From the NCBI GenBank assembly GCA_027064085.1, contig JAMOQH010000141.1, forward strand, positions 1-64,000: DNA of 64,000 bases. The letters are read 5' to 3'. This document shows, piece after piece, positions 24,367 through 32,335 of the stretch (positions are counted from its first letter, which is position 1; each line of letters begins with the position of its first letter). Under the pieces are notes generated by a model. It saw only the letters and a program-made list of their open reading frames with translations, did no database searches and had not been told where the DNA came from. The DNA comes from a bacterium. Lineage in GTDB: Bacteria; UBP6; JAFGXH01. Both the position numbers and the translations under genes were made by a program.

Positions 24367-26481
24367 ATGAGTGAATTAGTTATAAGAAGAAAAATGCCTT
24401 TAACATCATTTATAAAAAATAACTCTAATGCAATATTTGCAACTTTGATAATATTTGTATTACTATTAATGATAGTGCCAATTCCTACATTTCTATTGGA
24501 TTTCTTTTTTGTACTTAATTTATCTACAGCTTTAACTATTTTAGTTGTTTCAGTATATGTTCAAAAACCTCTAGAATTTTCAACTTTTCCATCAGTATTA
24601 CTTGTGATTACTTTATTTAGATTATCTTTAAACATTGCTTCAACAAGATTGATACTATTACATGGTTCAGAAGGACCTAGTGCTGCAGGAGCAATAATTA
24701 AAACATTTGGTGCATTTGTTGTTGGGGGTAATTATGTAGTTGGTATTATTATATTTTTAATACTAGTTTTAATAAATTTTATAGTAATTACTAAAGGTAG
24801 TGGAAGAATTGCAGAAGTTACAGCAAGATTTACCCTTGATGCCATGCCCGGTAAACAGATGGCTATTGATGCAGATTTATCAGCAGGATTAATTGATGAA
24901 GATACTGCAAAAGCAAGAAGAAGAGAAGTTACCGATGAATCAGATTTTTATGGAGCTATGGATGGTGCATCTAAATTTGTAAAAGGAGATGCAATTGTTG
25001 GTATTATTGTTACTTTTATTAATATTATTGCAGGATTAATTATAGGGGTTTTTCAACAAGGAATGGATTTTGGTTCAGCAGCAAAGGCATATACAATTTT
25101 AACTGTTGGTGATGGTTTAGTTTCCCAAATTCCATCTTTGGTAATATCAACGGCTGCAGGTATTATTGTTTCAAGGATTGCTTCGGAAGAAAAATTTGGT
25201 ACTAATATTGGGCAACAATTTACTGGGCATAAAACAGCTTTATTTGTTGTTTCGGGTATATTATTGGTTTTTATGGCAATTCCAGGTATGCCTAAATTGT
25301 TATTCTTATTTATGTCAGCAGTTATATCATTATATGCATATTTTCAATCAGGAATTGAGAAATCTAATAATAATGATGATCCTAAATCTCCAAATTCAAC
25401 TCAAGAACAAAGTTCTCCTGAGGATATTAAACAAAACGAAGAAGAACAAATTGAAAACTTATTATCTGTTGATGTAGCTGAATTAGAAGTAGGTTATGGA
25501 TTAATAGCTTTAGTTGATAAATCAAAAGACGGAAGATTAATAGATAGAATAAAAGGATTAAGAAGACAGTTCGCTTCTTCACATGGAGTTATTATTCCAT
25601 CTATACACATAAGGGATAATTTAAAATTGCAACCAGAAGAATATTTGTTTTCAATAAAAGGTAGTGAAATAGGCAGATATACAATTCATACAGATAAGTT
25701 GCTCGCAATGGCTCCTGAAGGAATAGATATAAATATTATGAAAGGTATAAAAACCAAAGAGCCTGCTTTTAATCTTGATGCTTTGTGGATAAATCCAAAA
25801 GATAAAAATAGAGCAGAAGCATTAGGTTTTACTATTGTTGATACTGCAACAGTAATTTCAACACATTTAACAGAATTAATCAGAAAAAATGCTCATAAAT
25901 TGATAGGTCGTCAAGAAATTACAAAATTATTAGATGTTTTTAGTAAAAATAATGCTAAATTAGTAGAAGAGGTTGTTCCAAACTTAATTTCATTAGGAGA
26001 ATTAGTTACTGTAATGAAAAATTTATTGTATGAGCAAGTTCCAGTTAAAGATTTACAATCAATTTTGGAAACTTTGGCTGATAATATTCATAAAACTAAA
26101 AATATTGATATTTTAACAGAATTTGTTAGACAAAGCTTATCTGGTTATATTACTAATCAGTTTTCTGTAGATAAAGTACTTTATACTTTACTTTTAGACC
26201 CAAAACTTGAGGAATTAATTAAAAAATCAATGCAAAGCAATAAAAATGGTGATTTAACATTAAATCTTCCTGCTCAAAAAACAGAATCGATGATAAAGGA
26301 TTTAACCGATGCAATGGCATATTTTGAAAATTTTAATTCCTCTCCAATTTTATTGGTAACACCAGAAATAAGAAAAGCATTAAAAAATTATCTTGATAGA
26401 TTTATTCAAGGATATACTGTTTTATCTTATGCCGAAATCAGTAATTCTGTAGAAATTAAACCTATTGCAACTTTAGATTAA
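24367..26481 (+). CDS. flhA: Flagellar export protein FlhA
   Basis: Largest inner-membrane part of the flagellar export gate, 704 aa. About eight N-terminal helices, with the FHIPEP-family signature region (RFTLDAMPGKQMAIDADLSA, then DFYGAMDGASKFVKGDA), followed by the long cytoplasmic domain from residue ~330 (VELEVGYG-type LEVGYGLIALVD, GVIIPSIHIRDNL). An acidic Ser/Asn/Glu-rich linker joins the two. The flhB stop and flhA start are 1 bp apart. No flhF or fliA follows, unlike many flagellar clusters. Confidence 0.96.
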   Translation: MSELVIRRKMPLTSFIKNNSNAIFATLIIFVLLLMIVPIPTFLLDFFFVLNLSTALTILVVSVYVQKPLEFSTFPSVLLVITLFRLSLNIASTRLILLHGSEGPSAAGAIIKTFGAFVVGGNYVVGIIIFLILVLINFIVITKGSGRIAEVTARFTLDAMPGKQMAIDADLSAGLIDEDTAKARRREVTDESDFYGAMDGASKFVKGDAIVGIIVTFINIIAGLIIGVFQQGMDFGSAAKAYTILTVGDGLVSQIPSLVISTAAGIIVSRIASEEKFGTNIGQQFTGHKTALFVVSGILLVFMAIPGMPKLLFLFMSAVISLYAYFQSGIEKSNNNDDPKSPNSTQEQSSPEDIKQNEEEQIENLLSVDVAELEVGYGLIALVDKSKDGRLIDRIKGLRRQFASSHGVIIPSIHIRDNLKLQPEEYLFSIKGSEIGRYTIHTDKLLAMAPEGIDINIMKGIKTKEPAFNLDALWINPKDKNRAEALGFTIVDTATVISTHLTELIRKNAHKLIGRQEITKLLDVFSKNNAKLVEEVVPNLISLGELVTVMKNLLYEQVPVKDLQSILETLADNIHKTKNIDILTEFVRQSLSGYITNQFSVDKVLYTLLLDPKLEELIKKSMQSNKNGDLTLNLPAQKTESMIKDLTDAMAYFENFNSSPILLVTPEIRKALKNYLDRFIQGYTVLSYAEISNSVEIKPIATLD

Positions 26482-26527
26482 TTCCATTGATAAATTTACT
26501 GATTTATACTTAATTTAAATATAATGA

Positions 26528-26547
26528 GCAAAGATATTTAGCTTTGC
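26528..26547. terminator. Small hairpin between convergent flhA and CYTH genes
   Basis: GCAAAG and CTTTGC form a 6-bp stem around an 8-base loop in the 117-bp gap between convergent genes. There is no clear T-run, so a terminator role is only suggested by position. A second small hairpin (CTGC-CTTA-GCAG) follows at about 26561. Confidence 0.3.
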
Positions 26548-26598
26548 GAACAGTGTAAAACTGCCTTAGCAGGTTGAAACTGCAAAAGAATTATCTTT

Positions 26599-27072
26599 TT
26601 ACTTCCAGTTTTTATATGGATTTTTCAATAACATAGAATTGTAATATTTTACATCACCAGTAACTTCTTTACCTAGCCATTCCGGTTTTTCAAATGCTTC
26701 ATTTTCATCACCAAGTTCAACTTCAGCAACAATTAACCCTTCATTTTCTAATAAAAATTTATCTACTTCAAAAATATGATTTCCAACTTTAACATTAGTT
26801 CTAGTTTTACTTAAAATAGGCTTTTCACAAAGCTCTAAAAGTTCTTTAGCTTCTTCTATTGTAATTTCTTTTTCAAATTCGTATCGGCTTGCACCACTTG
26901 CATTACCAATTCCTTTAATTGTTAAAAAACCTTTATCTCCTTTAATTCTTATTCTAACTGTTCTTTCTTTAACTGAAGACAAATAACCTTGAGTAATTTC
27001 AACAGCATTACCAAGTTTATCTATATTAGTACCCTCTTTTACTAAAAATTTTTTTTCTATTTCCTGTGCCAT
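26599..27072 (-). CDS. CYTH-domain protein
   Basis: CYTH (triphosphate tunnel) family, which includes class IV adenylate cyclases and inorganic triphosphatases. The family signature E-x-E-x-K is EIEKK at residues 4-8. Further basic and acidic tunnel residues appear in VRIRIKGDKGFLTIKG and YEFEKEI. I take the start at 27072 (MAQEIEKKFLV), with AGGAG 6 bases upstream; a longer frame begins 6 codons earlier and overlaps the preceding gene by 10 bp. About 157 aa, normal for single-domain CYTH proteins. Substrate (tripolyphosphate, ThTP or ATP) cannot be told. It is cotranscribed with a second CYTH-like gene. Confidence 0.85.
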   Translation of the reverse strand: MAQEIEKKFLVKEGTNIDKLGNAVEITQGYLSSVKERTVRIRIKGDKGFLTIKGIGNASGASRYEFEKEITIEEAKELLELCEKPILSKTRTNVKVGNHIFEVDKFLLENEGLIVAEVELGDENEAFEKPEWLGKEVTGDVKYYNSMLLKNPYKNWK

Positions 27073-27080
27073 AACCACTC

Positions 27081-27656
27081 CTATTTCCAAACAGTATTTT
27101 TCATTGCTTTAATATAATTTATATTTTCAAACTTATCTAGTTTTAAATTTTTAACAGTATCTGCAACTAATTTAGGGTCAGTATGCTCAACCGCAATTGT
27201 TTTATATGCGTAATCATTAAACTTACCTTCTGCAATTTCAACAATAGCTTCACCAACCATGTATCCAAATCTATGCTTATAAACATCAACCATAGTTAAT
27301 TCTTTAGTATCATTAATTAGTTGAATATATTCTTCATAACTAAGTTCATCTTTCTCTAAAAAAGGAAGTTCTACACCAAAAGCTTTAAAAACTAATGCAA
27401 GAGCATTAATATGAATAGGAAAAGAAGCCTTTGTAAGTACTGTCCATTGCTCCAAACCATCTTTCATACGAATTGGAGTTTTAATATCCATTAATTCTTC
27501 TCTAATTTTAGTATTATCATTGCTATTTGTTGATAATATATAAATTTCTGAGCTTTCTCTTTCTATTTTAAGACCTGTTTCTTTAATTAAAGCTTCACTT
27601 TCTGATAAATCTTCTGAAAATGTTCTCCATTCCCAACGAGGTATTATTTTTTCCAT
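27081..27656 (-). CDS. Divergent CYTH-like protein
   Basis: 191 aa, no signal peptide. The N-terminus PRWEWRTF and the phrases TKIREELMDIKTPIRM, EQWTVLTKASFPI and KHRFGYMVGEAIVEIAEG follow the strand pattern of CYTH proteins (K-x-R, D-x-K, E-x-W), but the E-x-E-x-K motif is replaced by E-W-R. It may be a non-standard phosphatase or a regulatory paralogue of the gene that follows. GAGAGA-type ribosome site; the gene sits between the SLC13 transporter gene and the clear CYTH gene. Confidence 0.5.
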   Translation of the reverse strand: MEKIIPRWEWRTFSEDLSESEALIKETGLKIERESSEIYILSTNSNDNTKIREELMDIKTPIRMKDGLEQWTVLTKASFPIHINALALVFKAFGVELPFLEKDELSYEEYIQLINDTKELTMVDVYKHRFGYMVGEAIVEIAEGKFNDYAYKTIAVEHTDPKLVADTVKNLKLDKFENINYIKAMKNTVWK

Positions 27657-27676
27657 TTTTCTCTCCTAAGTAATTC

Positions 27677-29260
27677 CTAAGTAATTCCTAATAATTTAAA
27701 ATATGTCATTCCCATAATAATAGAAACAACCCATGCTATAACTTGCATCGTAACACCAAACTTAAAGGTATCCGACCAACTATATTGATTTGTAGTATAT
27801 GACAATAAAGCAGGTTTACTGTTAAATGGTAAAACATAAACATGTTCTATTAACATAGCTAATGGAAATGCTAAACTCATAACAGTAAAACCAAATCTAC
27901 TTGCAATTCCAATTGCAATTGGAATAAAAATCATAGTTCTCATTGTTTTTGATTGAAAAATTAAGGCTGAAAATACCATTCCAGCAGTTAAAATCACATA
28001 TAAAGTCATATATGATGTTTCTTTACCTATACCAATACTATCAAAAAATGAATTAACTGCAATTCCCGATAAATCGGTAACTTTTAATCCTGCTCCAAGT
28101 GTATAAGCTCCAGCTGAAAACATAAGTAAATGCCAAGGAATATCAATATCATTCCATTCAACAACACCAACTTTAGGCATTAATGCAATGATTGCACCTA
28201 AAAAAGCAACTGCTGTTGGACTAATTCCATGATATTTATCTGTTACCCATAACCCAAGTATAGCTGAAAATATGATAATAGATTTGATTTCATCAAAACC
28301 AATCTTTCCCATTTTAGCAAGCTCTTCCTTTAGTTTTTCCATTCCTCCAGGGATGACAGGAGTTCTTTCTTCTTTAGATATAGGAAAAAAGATTTTTGTT
28401 CCAACAAAGTAAGCAATAACCATTAATAACATAGCAACAGGAAGCGATGCCGTCATCCAATCAGAGAAGAAAATATCTTTACCAATTGCTCCTGCAATTA
28501 ATGATGCAGCCAAAAGATTAGCTCCAGAGCCTGTCAAAAAAGAAGATGCACCCATATTATTTTGAAATAAATTTTGTAAAACGATATTTCTACCAAAATT
28601 ATTTCTACTTCCATTAGATGCACCATATACTGCAGCCACAACCATAAAAATTGGAAGTAATATAGCCGCCTTAGCTGTTGTAGCAGATATAAAAAGAGAT
28701 AAGACTAGATTTATAAGCATAAATGAAAATATCATACTCGTTGAATTCTTACCAAACTTTATTATAAACCATAAGGCAAACCTTTTTGCTACCCCTGTTG
28801 CAACAAGCATACTTGCTAAAATAAAAGACAATATATTCAACCACATAACTTTATGCCCTAACTGAGCATAGGCTTCTTTTTCAGGAAGAACATGAGTTAG
28901 GACAAGCGTTATTATTAATATCAAAGATGTTAAATAATTAGGTATTGGCTCTGTTACCCATAAAATCAATGATGCTACAAATATTGCTAACATTGCTTTA
29001 TTAGAAAATACAAAGTTATCCATTCCTACTTTATCTAAGTTTGCTTTTGCTTTTGTACTTAAAGTTGCTATATCAAAGTTTTTTAAAAAATCTAAATCTA
29101 ATACAAATAATATCAATATGAAAGACAGTAACGCTAATGGAACTCCAATTTTCATCAAAAAAAGCTCAATACTACTTTTTTCTCTTTTTGGAAGCTTTTC
29201 CATTTTATAATTATTCATATCCAGAATGTCAAATTCCTTTTTTATTTCTTCTGTGCTCAA
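27677..29260 (-). CDS. SLC13/DASS-family anion (dicarboxylate) transporter
   Basis: 527 aa, with a ~30-residue cytoplasmic N-terminus and about 11-12 hydrophobic helices. Family features: LWVTEPIPNYLTSLILI, the SATTAKAAILLPI Ser-x-T-type motif in the first half, and IPWHLLMFSAGAYTLGAGLK with the second hairpin. Sodium-coupled uptake of di- or tricarboxylates is the usual activity. The substrate is not resolvable. The last codons and stop region carry an 11-12 bp tandem duplication (GGAATTACTTA twice) that also provides the AGGAG for the following CYTH-like gene. It starts about 10 bp after the lamin-tail lipoprotein gene. Confidence 0.88.
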   Translation of the reverse strand: MSTEEIKKEFDILDMNNYKMEKLPKREKSSIELFLMKIGVPLALLSFILILFVLDLDFLKNFDIATLSTKAKANLDKVGMDNFVFSNKAMLAIFVASLILWVTEPIPNYLTSLILIITLVLTHVLPEKEAYAQLGHKVMWLNILSFILASMLVATGVAKRFALWFIIKFGKNSTSMIFSFMLINLVLSLFISATTAKAAILLPIFMVVAAVYGASNGSRNNFGRNIVLQNLFQNNMGASSFLTGSGANLLAASLIAGAIGKDIFFSDWMTASLPVAMLLMVIAYFVGTKIFFPISKEERTPVIPGGMEKLKEELAKMGKIGFDEIKSIIIFSAILGLWVTDKYHGISPTAVAFLGAIIALMPKVGVVEWNDIDIPWHLLMFSAGAYTLGAGLKVTDLSGIAVNSFFDSIGIGKETSYMTLYVILTAGMVFSALIFQSKTMRTMIFIPIAIGIASRFGFTVMSLAFPLAMLIEHVYVLPFNSKPALLSYTTNQYSWSDTFKFGVTMQVIAWVVSIIMGMTYFKLLGIT

Positions 29261-29269
29261 TTTTTCTCC

Positions 29270-30694
29270 TTATTGAACATTTGTTGCCCCTGGTGTTGGC
29301 TCTTTTGCTCCATCTTTTGTAAATAATTCCCAAACATCCCCACCATCAACAGAGCGACCCAAAGAGATATTTTCACCTAAAGCATCCGTATCCAAATATT
29401 CTTTAGAGTCTACAACAGTTTCATCAGGAGCAATTAAAGTTACAGTATCTCCATTTGTTCCTAATTTTTGAGCAACATTTAAAACGCCACCAATATCATC
29501 CTTGTTAAAAAAGAAAACAATAAAACTTTTTGATGCAACTGTTGTTTTTACTGCATCTGTATCAGGAACTTGAGTACATTCAGTTATGCCATCATTAGCA
29601 TAATTATCATCACATAAATAATATCCTGCTAAATCAATATCAGTATCACTATTATTATATATTTCAACCCAATCACTATCTGTAAATTCAGTATAAAATG
29701 AATTTTTTGCCATAATTTCATTAATAAAAAGAGCTTGAGGAACAGTTGGTTCACAAGTATTATCTATATTACAAGTACCGCTTTCACAATCAGTTCCTAA
29801 AAGACATTCTACACATTTATTATTTAACTCATTAGTATTATCTACTAAACATAATGGTGTTGCAGCATCACATTCTGATACATCATCAGCTTTACATTCA
29901 GCTACTGCAACAGCTTCACAAACATTTTCATCATTACAAATCATGTCAATACAATCAGTATCTGCTAAGCATGCTACACATTTATTATTTAACTCATTAG
30001 TATCATCTACTAAACATAAAGTTGTTTCACCAGTACAAGCAGTTGTATCTGTTGCAGTACAGACAGCAGAAGAGAGAATACTACCATTTGCTGCATTTGG
30101 TGTTGGAGCTTTTTCTAGTGAAGTAGAAAATAATTCCCATGTATCTCCACCATCAGTAGAGCGTCCAATAGAAATATCTGTATCTAAACCACTTGTATCA
30201 TCATATACATAAGAATCAACAACATCTTCACTTGCAGAAATCAAGTAAACACTATCACCACTACTTCCAAGATTTTGAGTAATATTTAAAATACCAGTTA
30301 AGTCTTTATTAAATGTAAACACCAAAAATCCTTTAGCTTTTACTGTAGTTTTTACTGCATCAGTATCAGGAATTTTCGTACAAGAATCAATTCCATCATC
30401 AGAATAATGATTATCACATAAATAAAAACCTGCTAAATCAATATCTGTATCATTTGGATTATAAATTTCGACCCAATCACTACCATCTAAGTAGGAGTCA
30501 TTAGATGCCATTATTTCGTTTATAAAAAGGTTTGTTCCTGCTTCTACACATTTACCATCTGTATTACAAACTGGTCTTGCTGAATCTGTACAGTCAGTAT
30601 CTGAAGTACATTTTGTTTCGTTACTACTTGGGTCACTTGAATCACAAGCAAATACAAATAGCATTGCAAGTAAAATTGTTAAGTAAATCTTCAT
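29270..30694 (-). CDS. Lipoprotein with two lamin-tail domains
   Basis: 474 aa. Lipobox LLAMLFVFACDSS. Two copies of a lamin-tail-like (LTD) domain, at about residues 50-195 and 325-470. Each begins LFINEIMA and contains DWVEIYN-x-(N/S)-DTDIDLAG(F/Y)YLCD, and ends with a W-E-L-F segment. Between them are two Cys-rich units (C-x(4)-C..., LCLVDDTNELNNKCVACLAD and its near repeat), suggesting internal duplication. Bacterial lamin-tail domains usually occur in surface or secreted proteins, often with nucleases. It is the second gene after the OprP-like porin on the same strand, 15 bp apart. Confidence 0.85.
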   Translation of the reverse strand: MKIYLTILLAMLFVFACDSSDPSSNETKCTSDTDCTDSARPVCNTDGKCVEAGTNLFINEIMASNDSYLDGSDWVEIYNPNDTDIDLAGFYLCDNHYSDDGIDSCTKIPDTDAVKTTVKAKGFLVFTFNKDLTGILNITQNLGSSGDSVYLISASEDVVDSYVYDDTSGLDTDISIGRSTDGGDTWELFSTSLEKAPTPNAANGSILSSAVCTATDTTACTGETTLCLVDDTNELNNKCVACLADTDCIDMICNDENVCEAVAVAECKADDVSECDAATPLCLVDNTNELNNKCVECLLGTDCESGTCNIDNTCEPTVPQALFINEIMAKNSFYTEFTDSDWVEIYNNSDTDIDLAGYYLCDDNYANDGITECTQVPDTDAVKTTVASKSFIVFFFNKDDIGGVLNVAQKLGTNGDTVTLIAPDETVVDSKEYLDTDALGENISLGRSVDGGDVWELFTKDGAKEPTPGATNVQ

Positions 30695-30709
30695 TTTTCT
30701 CCTTTTTAG

Positions 30710-31939
30710 TTAAAAATTAGCAATAAATCTTGATTGAAAAATATGTAAATCAATTCCTTCTTCCGGTATATTTTTTTTGTAATCACCATCTCCATCTGAC
30801 CATTTTGAATTATCAGCATAAGAATAATTAAACATTATTCTAAAGTTTGTATTAAAAAACCATGTTAGACCAACTGTATATTGAGTTGCTAATCCACCTT
30901 CTATTTTTTCTTGATCAGGGTCACCACCAACATCATTTAAGTTTAGTCTACTTATTCTTAATGCAAGCTCTATAGCACCAAAATCTCTTTTAGGAATTAC
31001 AGGTAAAAATTCTCCTGCCATTACGGAGTAAGGCTTTATTTCTCCTGTTAAAAAAACTCCAAGATGAGCATAAAATCCACTAAAAGATAAATCTCTCTTA
31101 TCATTTTCTCTAAAAGCCTTATTTATCATATACTCTGCTTGCAATCTAATAAATTTGTATGATAAAGCAAATTCTATATTCCCAACACTATTATACTCAA
31201 CATCACTTATATCACCTGTATCTAAATATTTTACTTTAGATACTTTTGTTTCAGGTCTAGAACTGACTTTTATTACTCCTGTATCATCTTCAGTAGTTTC
31301 CATAAAGGCCCCCACACCTAAATGAATAATAATATCACTAATTGAGTAGGCTAAAGAACCTCTCAATGCGAATCCCAAAGCTTCATCTCCAGACTTACCT
31401 TTTGAATCACCAATTTCCTGTCCAAATACAGATGTTGAAATTTGACCATAGTTACCCCAATAGTTATATCCTATAGACATTCTTCTACCGGGTGTAAAAG
31501 AATTTGCTAATGAACGCTCCATAAAGGTAATAATTAATGAAGAGGTTAATTCTTCCATACTAAATGGAACCTTATAATATCCAATTTTAAGCATAGAATT
31601 ACTTCCTATCAATCTTGCTGCCCACATGTCTTTTGCTTCAACCTGATTATCTGCAATATCCATATCAAATTCAGCAAGCCAATATTTATGCAGTTTTGTC
31701 TTTAATGCTAAACGACCTCTTCTTAAATCACTACCATTATAAGCATAATCAGATCCACTATATCTAGCAAAATCTAAAAAGATTCTAGCATCAAATCTTA
31801 AAGAAAAATCATCTCCAGAACGAAAATATAAAACCCCATTTTCCCATGCCCCATCAGCTTTATTATTTTTTTTATCTCCATCAGCAAACACTGAAAATGA
31901 CATAAAAACAGTTAGCACTATAACCCAAAATTTATTCAT
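30710..31939 (-). CDS. OprP/OprO-type outer-membrane porin
   Basis: 409 aa with a signal peptide (MNKFWVIVLTVFMSFSVFADG) and a 16-strand porin-like body ending in Phe (FQSRFIANF). The segments FDARIFLDFARY, RRGRLALKTKLHKYWLAEFD, LKIGYYKVPFSMEELTSS and FMERSLANSFTPGRRMSIGY match the phosphate-selective porin O/P family. It should admit anions across the outer membrane. AGGGAGG lies before the ATG. As the first gene of the porin/lamin-tail/SLC13/CYTH run it may share a transcript with the anion transporter, hinting at anion uptake across both membranes. Confidence 0.88.
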   Translation of the reverse strand: MNKFWVIVLTVFMSFSVFADGDKKNNKADGAWENGVLYFRSGDDFSLRFDARIFLDFARYSGSDYAYNGSDLRRGRLALKTKLHKYWLAEFDMDIADNQVEAKDMWAARLIGSNSMLKIGYYKVPFSMEELTSSLIITFMERSLANSFTPGRRMSIGYNYWGNYGQISTSVFGQEIGDSKGKSGDEALGFALRGSLAYSISDIIIHLGVGAFMETTEDDTGVIKVSSRPETKVSKVKYLDTGDISDVEYNSVGNIEFALSYKFIRLQAEYMINKAFRENDKRDLSFSGFYAHLGVFLTGEIKPYSVMAGEFLPVIPKRDFGAIELALRISRLNLNDVGGDPDQEKIEGGLATQYTVGLTWFFNTNFRIMFNYSYADNSKWSDGDGDYKKNIPEEGIDLHIFQSRFIANF

Positions 31940-32233
31940 ATAACCTCCCTAATGGTACTATACTCAATCACTGTTCATTATAGGGATTTTTCGTTTGAAA
32001 GTAAAGAATATTATTTACTTATAATAAATAAAAAACATTGAATAAAAGGCAAGTACAAAAGAATTTCATAGAGATTGTTAAAACGAGCTGAAGTCAAGTC
32101 TCAACAATTATACGAAAACAAATAAAAGATGTTATTTCAATATATTACATTAATAATTTAACAACTTGCATTATATTATCTTTCTAACTGTTTATTTAAA
32201 ATCTCTAAAACCCTTAAAAAACCTTATTTTTTT
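31940..32233. other. Spacer between OprP-like gene and nrdJ regulatory region
   Basis: About 290 bases between divergent genes. No coding remnant, RNA gene or strong hairpin is visible. The left end must hold the porin promoter, which I could not place. Confidence 0.5.
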
Positions 32234-32277
32234 ACATATATGTAACAGTAAAATATAAAAGTGGTACATATATGTAT
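32234..32277 (+). promoter_or_regulatory. Two NrdR-like boxes upstream of nrdJ
   Basis: Two identical 12-bp palindromes TACATATATGTA at 32234-32245 and 32266-32277, 32 bp centre to centre (three helical turns). NrdR binds pairs of AC-A-x-ATAT-x-TGT-type palindromes spaced about 31-32 bp upstream of ribonucleotide reductase operons. The gene downstream is a ribonucleotide reductase, which makes this reading strong. The nrdR gene itself is not in the window. Confidence 0.75.
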
Positions 32278-32284
32278 TTTTATA

Positions 32285-32312
32285 TTGACAAAACAACTTA
32301 AAATATTATATC
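32285..32312 (+). promoter_or_regulatory. Sigma-70-like promoter of nrdJ
   Basis: TTGACA (32285-32290) and TATATC (32307-32312) with 16 bases between. It begins 8 bases after the second NrdR-like box, so NrdR bound there would lie next to the polymerase. The start codon is at 32336, giving a leader of about 15-20 bases with GGAGGA. Confidence 0.55.
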
Positions 32313-32335
32313 TTTAGCTTGAATTTGGAGGAAAA

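Noticed and set aside
19488-26481. Virulence-type type III secretion system
   Set aside because: FliQ, FliR, FlhB and FlhA match the flagellar forms, and flgL is in the window; no injectisome secretin or needle genes are seen.
26482-26598. tRNA or small RNA gene between flhA and the CYTH gene
   Set aside because: Two small hairpins are visible, but no cloverleaf and no promoter.
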